Assembly: GCF_007995085.1 (NCBI RefSeq)
Contig: NZ_VOQS01000003.1
Span: 1,426,001-1,490,000 of the forward strand
Reading direction: 5' to 3'
DNA length: 64,000 nucleotides
From: Paraburkholderia azotifigens
GTDB lineage: Bacteria > Pseudomonadota > Gammaproteobacteria > Burkholderiales > Burkholderiaceae
Under the pieces are notes generated by a model, which made no database searches, was not told the DNA's origin, and saw nothing but the letters and a program-made list of their open reading frames with translations. Of this stretch, positions 19,770-28,409 are shown one piece after another. A program made the translations under genes and the position numbers. The number at the start of each line of letters is the position of its first letter. Within the stretch, counting starts at the first letter, position 1.

Positions 19770-21041
19770 GTGACGACGATCACGATCGCCGCCGACCCGG
19801 CCCCCGAGTCGACCAGTAAACTCAAGCGCGAGCTAAAGGCTGCGGAAGCGAAGAAGCGCGCGATGGCGCTGCTGCTGATCGCGCCGCTCGCGATTTTTCT
19901 GCTGATGATTTTCGTCGTGCCGATCGGCGCGCTGCTGACGCGCGCGGTGCAGAACCCCGAGATCGCGGCGGCGCTGCCGCACACCGTGACGGCATTGCGC
20001 GACTGGGACCGAAAGTCTGCGCCGACGGATGCCGCCTACGCCGCGCTCGCCACCGATCTCACCGCGGTTGCCGACGGCGAAGCAATGGGTGCGCTCGCCC
20101 GGCGCCTGAATACGGAAATTCCGGGTTATCGCTCGCTCGTCGCGAAGACGGCGCGCTCGATGCCGCTCAACGACGACGCGGGCCACGCGCTGCCGCCCGC
20201 GCAGGTAAAGGCAAAGATTCTCGAAGTCGACGAACGCTGGGGCGATGCGAAGTACTGGCAGGCGATTGCGAAGAACGGCAGCGCGTATTCGCCGTTCTAC
20301 GTGCTCGCCGCGCTCGATCACAAGCAGGACGCGTTCGGTCACATCATTGCGACCGATCCCGAGCAACAAATTTATCTGGCCGTGTTCAGCCGCACGTTCG
20401 TGATCGGTTTCGCGGTGACGGTGTTCGCGTTGCTGCTGGGTTATCCACTCGCGTACTGGATCTCGACGCTCAACGAACGGCGCGCGAATCTCGTGATGAT
20501 CCTCGTGCTGATTCCCTTCTGGACATCGATTCTGGTGCGCGTGGCTGCGTGGATCGTGATTCTGCAGAGCGAAGGGCTTGTGAACAAGGCGCTGATTGGT
20601 GCCGGGCTCATTCACGATCCGTTTGCGCTGCTGTTCAATCGTGTCGGCGTATATATCTCGATGACGCACATCCTGCTGCCGTTCATGATCCTGCCGCTGT
20701 ATAGCGTGATGAAGTCGATTCCGCCGAGTTATCAGCGCGCGGCGATCTCGCTCGGTTCGCATCCGTTCGCTGCGTTCTGGCGCGTGTATGTGCCGCAGAC
20801 GTATCCAGGCGTCGGGGCGGGTGCGCTGCTGGTGTTCATTCTGGCGATCGGTTACTACATCACCCCCGCTCTGCTCGGCGGCCCGAATGATCAGATGGTC
20901 AGCTACTACGTCGCGTACTTCACCAACGTGACGATCAATTGGGGCATGGCGTGTGCGCTCGGCGGCCTGCTGCTCGCAGCGACGCTGGTGCTGTATGTGA
21001 TCTACGGACGCTTTACGCGTTCGAACGTGAGCCTGGGTTGA
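19770..21041 (+). CDS. potB: ABC importer permease (PotB-like) with large periplasmic insertion
   Basis: A 423-residue inner-membrane permease. TM1 lies at about residues 32-55. Residues about 60-195 form a soluble, charged insertion of some 135 residues that would lie in the periplasm. The remaining helices carry the BPD_transp_1 domain with the usual Glu-Ala-Ala-like loop region. Ordinary PotB proteins are about 280-300 residues, so the insertion accounts for the extra length. The start is GTG at 19770, preceded by a good AGGAG site. It overlaps no neighbour but the next permease follows within 10 bases. Together the two permeases form the transport channel served by the PotA-like ATPase. 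Confidence 0.88.
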   Translation: MTTITIAADPAPESTSKLKRELKAAEAKKRAMALLLIAPLAIFLLMIFVVPIGALLTRAVQNPEIAAALPHTVTALRDWDRKSAPTDAAYAALATDLTAVADGEAMGALARRLNTEIPGYRSLVAKTARSMPLNDDAGHALPPAQVKAKILEVDERWGDAKYWQAIAKNGSAYSPFYVLAALDHKQDAFGHIIATDPEQQIYLAVFSRTFVIGFAVTVFALLLGYPLAYWISTLNERRANLVMILVLIPFWTSILVRVAAWIVILQSEGLVNKALIGAGLIHDPFALLFNRVGVYISMTHILLPFMILPLYSVMKSIPPSYQRAAISLGSHPFAAFWRVYVPQTYPGVGAGALLVFILAIGYYITPALLGGPNDQMVSYYVAYFTNVTINWGMACALGGLLLAATLVLYVIYGRFTRSNVSLG

Positions 21042-21051
21042 GGAGCGCGCG

Positions 21052-21891
21052 ATGAAAATGGCTAAACCGATGTTCGCGCCGCACACGTCGACGATCGAAC
21101 GCATCTGGTACTTCACGTTGCGCGGGCTCGCGGTGCTGACGCTGCTGTATCTGATCCTGCCTGTGCTCGCGATCGTGCCATTGTCGTTCTCGTCGAGCAC
21201 CTTCCTGGTTTATCCGATTCCGGGCTGGTCGCTGCGCTGGTATCAGAATCTGATCGCCTCCGACGAGTGGCGGATGGCCGCGAAGAACAGCTTTATCGTT
21301 GCGCCATCGGCGACGGTGCTGGCTACCGTTCTCGGCACGCTCGCGGCGATTGGTTTGACGAAGGCGAACTTCAAGGGCAAAGCGCTGCTGATGGCGATCC
21401 TGATCTCGCCGATGATCGTGCCCGTCGTCGTGGTGGGCGTCGGCATGTATCTGTTCTTTGCGCCGCTGGGGCTGGCGAACACGTATATCGGCCTGATCAT
21501 GGCGCATGCGTCGCTGGGCGTGCCGTTCGTCGTGACGACTGTCGCGGCGACCTTGCAGGGGTTCAATTACAACCTCGTGCGGGCGAGTCTGTCGCTTGGC
21601 GCGAGTCCCGTGAAAACGTTCTTCAGCATCACGTTGCCTGTGATCGCGCCGGGCGTGATTTCGGGGGCGCTGTTTGCGTTCGCGACTTCGTTCGATGAAG
21701 TCGTGGTGACTTTATTCCTCGCAGGCGCGGATCAGACGACGCTGCCACGCCAGATGTTCACCGGTATTCGCGAAAACATCAGCCCGACGATTGCAGCGCT
21801 GGCGACGATCTTGATTGTGTTTTCGACCTGTTTGCTGCTTGCGCTCGAGTGGTTGCGGGGGAGGAATGCGGCGCGGGCCGTGGCGGCGTAG
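21052..21891 (+). CDS. potC: ABC importer permease (PotC-like)
   Basis: A 279-residue inner-membrane permease with about six transmembrane helices and the BPD_transp_1 domain. The coupling-helix region includes Ala-Ser-Leu-Ser-Leu-Gly-Ala-Ser-Pro, the PotC/PotI-type EAA-like loop that contacts the ATPase. AGGAG at 21041-21045, overlapping the stop of the upstream permease gene, precedes ATG 21052. It is the last gene of the operon; an intrinsic terminator follows at 21928-21953. It pairs with the larger permease upstream. Confidence 0.9.
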   Translation: MKMAKPMFAPHTSTIERIWYFTLRGLAVLTLLYLILPVLAIVPLSFSSSTFLVYPIPGWSLRWYQNLIASDEWRMAAKNSFIVAPSATVLATVLGTLAAIGLTKANFKGKALLMAILISPMIVPVVVVGVGMYLFFAPLGLANTYIGLIMAHASLGVPFVVTTVAATLQGFNYNLVRASLSLGASPVKTFFSITLPVIAPGVISGALFAFATSFDEVVVTLFLAGADQTTLPRQMFTGIRENISPTIAALATILIVFSTCLLLALEWLRGRNAARAVAA

Positions 21892-21927
21892 GTATCGACA
21901 GCGTGAAGCGTAGAAAGCGACCAATTC

Positions 21928-21953
21928 AAGCCCGCCAAGAGCGGGCTTTTTTT
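21928..21953 (+). terminator. Intrinsic terminator of the polyamine-type importer operon
   Basis: AAGCCCGC (21928-21935) pairs with GCGGGCTT (21941-21948) across a 5-base loop, followed by a run of seven T residues. Confidence 0.93.
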
Positions 21954-22496
21954 ATTCAACCAGTTTGCAACACGCTGACACCCCACAACCGGACAACGCC
22001 TATTTAGCGTTTCCTGTTGTTTTGCCTGGCAGCTTTGCAAACGTTGACAGAAACGCCTGAATTGTTCCGATAAGTTCGCGGATTCATATTAGTTTGTACT
22101 GCAAATAAAAATGAATCGAGAGAGCTATCGGCTGGTCTTTAGCCGCATGCGCGGCATTCGCGGCGGCCTACCGGCGAAATACGCGGGCTTCTCCTGCGAC
22201 CTCTTCGCGGGAACACCAATCTACAAACCATCTGGATTCCCGACTGCGCGTGTCACGGCCGGAGTGCAAGCGACCGCGCGGTTCTAAACAACTGAGCGCG
22301 TTCTTGCTTCCACACTTACTCCACCTTCAATGGAGTCAACATAGTGAGCACATGGTGCCGTATCTGAATCGCAAACAAAGCACCTCATCCCCTGCCTGGG
22401 TCGCGCGCTCCCGATGCATATGACAAAGGTTGACATTCATCGTCGAGCGATGCGCTACAACTACGATTCCTATAACTCACAGTGGAACACTAAACC
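21954..22496. other. Intergenic region holding an exoprotein relic
   Basis: About 540 bases without an intact gene. A TTGACA at 22044-22049 could be the -35 of the old promoter for the ESPR relic at 22111-22287, with GATAAG a weak -10. A second TTGACA at 22430-22435 is a plausible -35 for the downstream YeaQ-type gene, but its -10 is poor. Confidence 0.4.
22111..22287 (+). pseudogene. ESPR signal remnant of a TpsA/filamentous-haemagglutinin-type exoprotein
   Basis: A 58-codon frame begins Met-Asn-Arg-Glu-Ser-Tyr-Arg-Leu-Val-Phe-Ser-Arg-Met-Arg-Gly, which is the start of the extended signal peptide region (ESPR) used by large two-partner-secretion exoproteins and autotransporters. In intact genes this is followed by a Val-Ala-Val-x-Glu segment and a hydrophobic signal core. 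Here the sequence leaves the family after about residue 16, has no hydrophobic core and stops at 22287. It is best read as the 5' stub of a deleted haemagglutinin-like gene. No partner TpsB transporter is nearby. Confidence 0.6.
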
Positions 22497-22748
22497 ATGG
22501 AACACGGAATCATTGCTTGGCTGATCATCGGCTGCATCGCGGGCTGGCTCGCGAGCGTGCTGGTTGCAGGCGGCGGCTTCGGCGTCGTCATCGACATCAT
22601 TGTCGGCATCGCAGGCGCGTTGATCGGCGGCTGGCTGTCGGGCGCGCTGCATATCTCGCTCGGCAGTGGATTTATCGGCTCGGTCGTGACGGCGCTCATC
22701 GGCGCCGTGCTGTTGCTGTTCGTTATCCGGCTCTTCCGACGCGGATAA
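22497..22748 (+). CDS. GlsB/YeaQ/YmgE family stress-associated membrane protein
   Basis: An 83-residue, almost entirely hydrophobic protein with about three transmembrane helices and many Gly residues, matching the transglycosylase-associated (Transgly_assoc, PF04226) family. The start Met-Glu-His-Gly-Ile-Ile-Ala-Trp-Leu-Ile-Ile-Gly and the closing Val-Ile-Arg-Leu-Phe-Arg-Arg are typical. Despite the family name, no enzymatic activity is shown; homologues are induced by stress. It stands alone and is followed by a clear terminator at 22766-22789. Confidence 0.9.
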   Translation: MEHGIIAWLIIGCIAGWLASVLVAGGGFGVVIDIIVGIAGALIGGWLSGALHISLGSGFIGSVVTALIGAVLLLFVIRLFRRG

Positions 22749-22765
22749 CAGCGACGCTCAAAGCG

Positions 22766-22789
22766 AACCCGGCTCAGGCCGGGTTTTTT
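22766..22789 (+). terminator. Intrinsic terminator after the YeaQ-type gene
   Basis: AACCCGGC (22766-22773) pairs with GCCGGGTT (22778-22785) across a 4-base loop, followed by a T-run to 22789. It is located at the convergent junction with the efflux operon. Confidence 0.92.
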
Positions 22790-22802
22790 AATGCATCGAA
22801 GG

Positions 22803-24257
22803 TCAGCGCCCAGCCGTCTGCTCCGCCGACCCCTCCGGCGTCATCCCGCCCAGCGCCTGAAACAGCGCTGCCGTATCCGCGAGACGAGCGGCCTGCGCGC
22901 GCGTCCTGTCGAGCGCGGTCTGCAGCGCCTGTCGTTGCGTATCGATCAAACCGAACTGGCTGACACCGCCCGCCGCATACTGTGCCTGCGCGATCTTCAC
23001 ACTGGCCTGCGCCTCGGTGTCCGCTTCGTCGCGCGCCTGCAATGCGTGCGCGTCGTCGTTCAGTGCGTGCAGCGTATCGGCGACTTGCTGAAGCGCCAGC
23101 AGCACCGTCTGCCGATACGAAGCGAACGCCGCATCGTAAGCCGCTTCGGCCGCGCGCTTCTTTGCGTGCAATTCGCCGCCACGAAAAATCGGCTGCGTCA
23201 GATTGAGGCCGATATTCCAGACATTCAATCCATTGACGACATCCTCGATGCGCGTGCGCTCCGATCCGATTCCCGCCGACACCACGAATTGCGGATACAG
23301 ATTCGCCGTCGCGACACCGACATTCGCGCTCGCCTGATGCAGCAGTGCCTCGGACGCGCGAATGTCGGGCCGCTCGCGAGCAAGCGTCGACGGCAGCGTG
23401 ACGGGCACGGTGTCGGGCAGATGCAGCGCATCGAGCGTGATGTCGTCGAAATCCGCTTGCGACGGCGCGGCGCCCAGCAGGATCGCCAGTTGATGATCGG
23501 CTTGCGCAAGTTGCGTCGCGAGCGGCGGAATCTGCGCGCGCGTCTGCGCGAGCAATGTACGCTGCGTGCGCACATCGAGTTGCGCGACGCCGCCCGCCGC
23601 ATAGCGACCTTCAATGATCGTCAGTTGCCGGGCCTGCGCGTCGGCGAGTTGCCTCGTCAGCGCGAGCTGCTGTTGAAACGACGCACGCCGGATCGCCGTC
23701 GATACGACATTGCCCGCCAACGTCAGGCGCGCGGCGTCGAGTTCATAGGTCTGGTAGCCGGTTTGCGCGAGCAGCGCTTCCAGCGCGCGCCGGTTGCCGC
23801 CGAATATATCGAGCACGTACGACACGCTCACCGTTGCATTGAACAACGTGAAGGGCCCCGTGTTCGGCACGTTCGGGATGCCGAACGCCGCCGGGTCGAC
23901 CTTTTGTCGCGAGCCGGAAAGCTTGGCATCGATAGCGGGAAACTCGGTTGCGCCGGCTTGCGCAATGTAGTTCTCGCGCGCCTCGACGAGTTTCGCGCGC
24001 GCTTCATCGAGCGTCGGACTGTGTTGCAGTGCTGTATCGACGAGTCGATTCAGCGCGTCCGACTGAAACTGCGTCCACCACACCGGCAGCGCGTGGTTCG
24101 CCGCGACGAGCGATTGTGCGGCGCCCGCAGCCTCGGTCGAAGCGGGCAGGGTTTCGCGCGTGTACGACGGCACATCGGGCGCGGCGGGCGCGTGAAAGTC
24201 GGGGCCGACTGCGCAGCCGCACAGCGCGAGTGCGAACAACGGCACGTAGCGTTTCAT
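22803..24257 (-). CDS. Outer-membrane efflux lipoprotein (NodT/OprM-type, TolC family)
   Basis: A 484-residue outer-membrane channel protein. The signal peptide ends in a Leu-Cys-Gly-Cys lipobox, so the mature protein is lipidated. The body contains two OEP/TolC repeats with long coiled-coil helices (for example around residues 170-240 and 370-450), typical of trimeric periplasm-spanning channels. I chose the ATG at 24257 because the lipoprotein signal starts there and AGGAG lies just upstream; in-frame codons further upstream overlap the permease gene. It is the last gene of the TetR-HlyD-ABC operon and should provide the outer-membrane exit for the exporter. Confidence 0.92.
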   Translation of the reverse strand: MKRYVPLFALALCGCAVGPDFHAPAAPDVPSYTRETLPASTEAAGAAQSLVAANHALPVWWTQFQSDALNRLVDTALQHSPTLDEARAKLVEARENYIAQAGATEFPAIDAKLSGSRQKVDPAAFGIPNVPNTGPFTLFNATVSVSYVLDIFGGNRRALEALLAQTGYQTYELDAARLTLAGNVVSTAIRRASFQQQLALTRQLADAQARQLTIIEGRYAAGGVAQLDVRTQRTLLAQTRAQIPPLATQLAQADHQLAILLGAAPSQADFDDITLDALHLPDTVPVTLPSTLARERPDIRASEALLHQASANVGVATANLYPQFVVSAGIGSERTRIEDVVNGLNVWNIGLNLTQPIFRGGELHAKKRAAEAAYDAAFASYRQTVLLALQQVADTLHALNDDAHALQARDEADTEAQASVKIAQAQYAAGGVSQFGLIDTQRQALQTALDRTRAQAARLADTAALFQALGGMTPEGSAEQTAGR

Positions 24258-24268
24258 CGTCGAGCCTC

Positions 24269-25405
24269 CTAATCCAGCGTGCGCCGATAGAAGCGCACGG
24301 CAACGGCCATCACGACGAACGTGAAGATCGCGACGGGCCACACCGACGGCCACAGGTCCGCCCAGCCGTTGCCTTTCAGCAGAATGCCGCGCACGAGCCG
24401 GTTGAAGTAGGTGAGCGGCAGCAGATTGCCGATCCATTGCGCCCACACGGGCATGCCCGCGAACGGGAACATGAAGCCCGACAGCAGCAGGCTCGGCAGA
24501 AAGTAGAAGACGGTGAGCTGCATTGCCTGCAACTGGTTCTGCGCAATCGACGACAACGTGATGCCGACCGTCAGGTTCGCCGCAATGAACAGCAGCGCCG
24601 CGACATACAGCGCGACCAGACTGCCGACGAACGGCACGTTGAAGACGACACGCGCCGCGGCCAGAATGATCGACGATTGCACCAGCCCGATCGCGATATA
24701 CGGCACCAGCTTGCCCGCGATCACCTCGAGCGGCAGTACGGGCGTGGCAAGGAGATTCTCCATCGTGCCGCGCTCGCGTTCGCGCGTCATCGCAAGGCCC
24801 GTCATCATGACCATCGTCAGCGTGAGGATCGTGCCCATCAGGCCCGGTACGACGTTGTACTGCGTGATGCCTTCGGGGTTGTACAGCTTGTGGATCTCCA
24901 CGTCGAACGCGGCGGGCTTGCCGTTCAGACGCGCGAGCGGCCCGGTGATGTCCTTGTCAGCAACCGACTGCACGATTCCCGGCAGCGCGGCGAGGGGCGC
25001 CTGCGTCGCCGTCGGATCGGTGGCGTCGGCCTCGACGAGCAGCGAGGGGCGCTCGCCGCGCAAGAGGCGCCGTGAAAAATCGGCGGGAATCGACACGACG
25101 AAGGTCACGTCGCCGCGCGCCAGCGCCTGCCGCCCCGCTGCGTCGTCGGGCAGCGTATCGACGACATGAAAGTAGTCGGAGTTCTTCATCGCCGCGACGA
25201 AGCTGCGCGAAAACTGACTCTCGTCGCCGACGATGACGGCCGTGTGCAGATGCTTCGGATCGGTGTTGATCGCGAAACCGAACAGCGCGAGCTGCATGAT
25301 CGGCAAGCCGACGATCATGCCGAACGTGATGCGGTCGCGCCGCAACTGGATGAACTCCTTGAGCACGATGCCCCACCAGCGCGTCACGGAAAAGAAGCGG
25401 CTCAC
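24269..25405 (-). CDS. ABC-2 type export permease (YbhS/YbhR-like)
   Basis: A 378-residue inner-membrane protein: an N-terminal helix at about residues 25-45, a periplasmic domain (about 46-180), and five more helices (about 185-375) of the ABC-2 permease fold. The Arg-Glu-Arg-Glu-Arg-Gly-Thr-Met-Glu-Asn-Leu-Leu motif, which couples to the ATPase, is present near residue 220. E. coli YbhS and YbhR are the closest named relatives and export drugs and cations with YbhF and YbhG. Only one permease gene is present here, so it would act as a homodimer. Its start overlaps the 3' end of the ATPase gene by four bases. Confidence 0.9.
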   Translation of the reverse strand: MSRFFSVTRWWGIVLKEFIQLRRDRITFGMIVGLPIMQLALFGFAINTDPKHLHTAVIVGDESQFSRSFVAAMKNSDYFHVVDTLPDDAAGRQALARGDVTFVVSIPADFSRRLLRGERPSLLVEADATDPTATQAPLAALPGIVQSVADKDITGPLARLNGKPAAFDVEIHKLYNPEGITQYNVVPGLMGTILTLTMVMMTGLAMTRERERGTMENLLATPVLPLEVIAGKLVPYIAIGLVQSSIILAAARVVFNVPFVGSLVALYVAALLFIAANLTVGITLSSIAQNQLQAMQLTVFYFLPSLLLSGFMFPFAGMPVWAQWIGNLLPLTYFNRLVRGILLKGNGWADLWPSVWPVAIFTFVVMAVAVRFYRRTLD

Positions 25406-26358
25406 GATGGTTTTCCGTAGTTGTCGGCCGAGCGGCTCATCATGTAGATGAAGACGTCTTCGAGCCCGGTTTCGATCTGCTCGATCCGCACAGGCAGGCC
25501 GGACGTCACCTGCCGGATCGCTTTTTCGAGTGCCGCGTGGTCATGGCCGCTCGCATGCAGCGCGGAGCCGAACACGACCGTCTGATCGACGCCTGGCGTC
25601 TTGCGCAACCGTTCCGACAGTTCCGTCAGACGCTCGGCGTGGATAGACCACGTGGCGAGCGCCTGCGAATCGATCACTTCTTGCGCGGTGCCTTGCGCAA
25701 GCAGCTTTCCATACGCGATGTATGCGAGCTTGTGGCAGCGCTCCGCTTCGTCCATGTAGTGCGTGCTGACCAGCACCGAAATGCCCTGCGCGGCGAGCCG
25801 GTGCAGTTCTTCCCAGAAGTCGCGCCGCGCGGTGGGATCGACGCCCGCCGTCGGTTCGTCGAGCAGCAGCAGTTTCGGCTCGTGCAGCATGCAGGCGGCG
25901 AGCGCGAGCCGCTGCTTCCAGCCGCCCGACAGCGCGCCCGTCATCTGATCGGCGCGCGTCTGCAAGCCGAGTGTTTCGAGCGCGCGGTCGACCTTCTCCT
26001 TGCGATCGCGCATCTGATAGATACGCGCGACGAAGTCGAGGTTCTCGCGGATCGTCATGTCTTCCCAGTACGAGAAGCGCTGCGTCATGTAGCCGACGTT
26101 GCGCTTGATCTGCGCGCTGTCGCGCACGATGTCGTAGCCGAGGCAGGTGCCGCTGCCGGAATCGGGCGTGAGCAGGCCGCACATCAGACGGATCGACGTC
26201 GTCTTGCCGCTGCCGTTCGGACCGAGAAAGCCGAAGATCTCGCCACGCGCGACCTGCAGCGTCACGTCGTTGACGACGTGCTTGTCGCCGAAATGCTTGT
26301 TGAGGTTGTGCACGTCGATCGCGAACGAGCCTTCCCGCGTGTCGTTCGGAGCGCTCAT
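25402..26358 (-). CDS. ABC exporter ATPase (YbhF-like)
   Basis: A 318-residue ABC ATPase with Walker A (Gly-Pro-Asn-Gly-Ser-Gly-Lys-Thr-Thr), Q-loop (Met-Thr-Gln-Arg), signature Leu-Ser-Gly-Gly-Trp-Lys-Gln-Arg, Walker B Leu-Leu-Leu-Asp-Glu-Pro-Thr-Ala-Gly-Val-Asp and the His switch (Val-Ser-Thr-His-Tyr-Met-Asp-Glu-Ala). It has one nucleotide-binding domain, whereas E. coli YbhF has two. The C-terminal 90 residues are the usual export-ATPase extension. Start at 26358 overlaps the HlyD stop (ATGA), showing translational coupling. It drives the ABC-2 permease downstream. Confidence 0.93.
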   Translation of the reverse strand: MSAPNDTREGSFAIDVHNLNKHFGDKHVVNDVTLQVARGEIFGFLGPNGSGKTTSIRLMCGLLTPDSGSGTCLGYDIVRDSAQIKRNVGYMTQRFSYWEDMTIRENLDFVARIYQMRDRKEKVDRALETLGLQTRADQMTGALSGGWKQRLALAACMLHEPKLLLLDEPTAGVDPTARRDFWEELHRLAAQGISVLVSTHYMDEAERCHKLAYIAYGKLLAQGTAQEVIDSQALATWSIHAERLTELSERLRKTPGVDQTVVFGSALHASGHDHAALEKAIRQVTSGLPVRIEQIETGLEDVFIYMMSRSADNYGKPS

Positions 26359-27329
26359 TGCAGCGTCACCGAAACGGGCTGGCCGGGATGCAGGCGCGGA
26401 GCATCGTCGGCGGAAGAATGCGCTTCGACCATGAAGACGAGTTTCGCGCGGCTTTCGTTGCTGTAGATGACGGGCGGCGTGTATTCCGCCGAACTCGACA
26501 CGTAAGTGATTTTCGCGTTCACAGCCGACGCGCAACCGTCGCAATGAATCGTCAGCGCGCGGCCGGGCGCGAGCGAGCCGACTACGGTCTCGGGGACGAA
26601 GAAGCGCACCTTCACGTTTTGCGGCGGCAACATCTGCACGACGGGGCTGCCCGCCTGCACCCATTCGCCGACACGGTACAGCGTGTCGTAGATGCGGCCT
26701 TTGGCGGGCGCGTTCACGCGCTTCTGGTCGAGCTTCCACTGCGCCTGCGCGACGGCGGCCTGCGCCGCTTCGACCTGCGCGGATTGCGCGAGCAATTGCT
26801 GCGAGCGGCCCGGCAGCCGCGCGACCTGAACTTCATGCGTCAGCTCGCGCACTTGTGCATTGGCGGCATCGGCGGCTGCGCGGGTGTCGTCGAGCTGCCC
26901 CTTCGGAATGCCGCCGACGCGATACTGCGCTTCGTCGCGCGTCAATTGCAGCGTGGCCTTGCGTGCATTCGCAATAGCCTGCGCGAGCTGCGCCTTCGTC
27001 ACGTCGACTTCGGGCGGACGCTTGCCCGTCTGGATATCCGCGAGCTGCGCGCGGGCCGCGGCAAGCTGCTGCTGCGCCTGCTGCAAGGCCGCCGTTTCGT
27101 CGACGGATTCGAGCGCGAACACGGGTGCGTCTGCCGTGACCTGATCGCCGCGCGCGACCTGGAGCTGTGTGAGCTTGCCCGATTGCGACGAGCCGAGATA
27201 GACGAACTCGCCTTCGACGTAGCCTTGCCACGTGTTTGCGGCATGCTGCGAGCACGCGCCGAGGGCGCTGCATACGACGACGACCGCCGCGAGCAGCGGG
27301 ACGCGCCAGAAGGAATGGACGGACTTCAT
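26355..27329 (-). CDS. HlyD-family periplasmic adaptor lipoprotein (YbhG-like)
   Basis: A 324-residue membrane-fusion protein. Residues 1-26 form a lipoprotein signal ending Leu-Gly-Ala-Cys. A lipoyl-like half (Gly-Tyr-Val-Glu-Gly-Glu-Phe, then Leu-Gln-Val-Ala-Arg-Gly-Asp-Gln-Val) is followed by a long Ala/Gln-rich coiled-coil hairpin (about residues 75-200) and the second lipoyl half and beta-barrel. A His-Cys-Asp-Gly-Cys pair lies in the barrel region. It links the ABC-2 exporter to the outer-membrane lipoprotein. The ATG at 27329 overlaps the stop codon (27328-27326) of the frame-restored TetR gene, so all genes of the operon are tightly coupled. Confidence 0.92.
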   Translation of the reverse strand: MKSVHSFWRVPLLAAVVVVCSALGACSQHAANTWQGYVEGEFVYLGSSQSGKLTQLQVARGDQVTADAPVFALESVDETAALQQAQQQLAAARAQLADIQTGKRPPEVDVTKAQLAQAIANARKATLQLTRDEAQYRVGGIPKGQLDDTRAAADAANAQVRELTHEVQVARLPGRSQQLLAQSAQVEAAQAAVAQAQWKLDQKRVNAPAKGRIYDTLYRVGEWVQAGSPVVQMLPPQNVKVRFFVPETVVGSLAPGRALTIHCDGCASAVNAKITYVSSSAEYTPPVIYSNESRAKLVFMVEAHSSADDAPRLHPGQPVSVTLQ

Positions 27330-28044
27330 GGGCTGGACCTTGTCGAAGGACGGCGTGCGGTCTTGCGTACCGTCTTGCGCACGGCGCTCGCCGCCGGTGC
27401 GCGCATGCCGCCGAGCAGCAGCGCCGTCACGTGTTGCTGCAATGTCTTGCGCTCGATGGCGGGAAAGCCGCGAACGCTCTGCCACACCTTGGCGGCGGCT
27501 TGCGGCAGCATCACGAGCGCAATGATCGAGTTGAACATCAGCAGCGGGTCGAGTTCGGGATTGACCGCGCCCCTTGCTGCGCCTGCCGGATGCGTGCGCC
27601 GAAGCGCTTGATGTTGTCGAACGGAATGCGGGTAATCATCCGGTCACGCAGCATGCCGCCTTCGTTGATGACTTCGCGCAGCCAGAGCGGCGGCAGCCAC
27701 GGCATGCGGGCCGTCACGTCGAACAGGCGCGTGACGAATTCGCCGACCATCACGAACGGATCGTCGTTCGAGTCGTCCGCTGCCGCACTCCAGACGAAAC
27801 CGACCGAGGGCGCGAGCCGTTCCTCGACGATCGCATCGAGCAGCGTCTCGCGATTCGTGAAGTAGTAGTGCACCAGCGCGGACGTGACCTCCGCGCTCGC
27901 CGCGATCTGCGCGACCGTCGTGGCCGCGATGCCGCGTTCGGAGAAAAGGCGGGTGGCGGTGTCGAGCAGGTGCTCGCGCACGTCGAAGTTCTCGACGGCG
28001 GGACGGCGGCCGCGAGGTTTGGCCGGTTGGCGCTTCGGGTTCAT
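27326..28044 (-). pseudogene. TetR/AcrR-family regulator (CecR-like), one-base frameshift
   Basis: The N-terminal part (28044 to about 27570) encodes a TetR helix-turn-helix (Arg-Gly-Ile-Ala-Ala-Thr-Thr-Val-Ala-Gln-Ile-Ala, then Val-His-Tyr-Tyr-Phe-Thr-Asn) and the first part of the ligand domain. As given, the frame stops at 27538 after 168 residues. The remaining C-terminal domain continues in another frame to a stop at 27326-27328 that overlaps the HlyD start. Adding one G to the GGGG run at about 27573-27576 restores a 239-residue protein. In E. coli the TetR repressor CecR precedes ybhGFSR, the same order as here. Whether the indel is biological or a sequence error cannot be decided from the sequence. 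Confidence 0.85.
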
Positions 28045-28052
28045 GGCACAAA

Positions 28053-28081
28053 ATGCTAATTGACGAGTTAGTTAAATTCAA
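28053..28081 (-). promoter_or_regulatory. Promoter with operator-like palindrome for the TetR-efflux operon
   Basis: On the minus strand TTGAAT (28081-28076) and TAGCAT (28058-28053) are separated by exactly 17 bases. The spacer and -10 contain a palindrome, CTAA and TTAG arms at 28056-28071, where a TetR dimer could autoregulate. The leader would be very short, only a few bases ahead of the ATG at 28044. Confidence 0.6.
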
Positions 28082-28409
28082 GCGGGTTTACCTGAAGTGC
28101 GACAAGCCGCCTCGCGCCAGATGGGGCGAAGCCGTCTCTCCGGATGGTCGGCGGCGCCTGTTTCCGATCCAGGAAACATTTCCCCCGCCTGATTTACTGC
28201 TTCATGCCACAAGCATTATCCGAAGCCGAATAAGAAATCTATCGTGCAAAATCACTTACAAAAAAAGATATGCAATGCAGAATATTCCGCAGAATAAATG
28301 GCGTGGTAATGAATTAGAATAATCGGCGCAAAGGGCAGGTAATCGACGGGCATTGCGTGCGCATCGGCGGCTGCATCGCAAATCAGGAAGAAAATCTGGA
28401 GAATGGCAG
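28082..28409. other. AT-rich intergenic region upstream of the first response regulator
   Basis: About 330 bases with no convincing gene. From about 28200 to 28335 the base composition drops to clearly AT-rich, unlike the surrounding DNA, with runs such as AAAAAAAG (28259-28267) and GAATAAATGG. Such AT-rich promoter DNA ahead of regulatory or surface genes is a common target of H-NS-type silencers. No promoter hexamers stand out. Confidence 0.45.
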
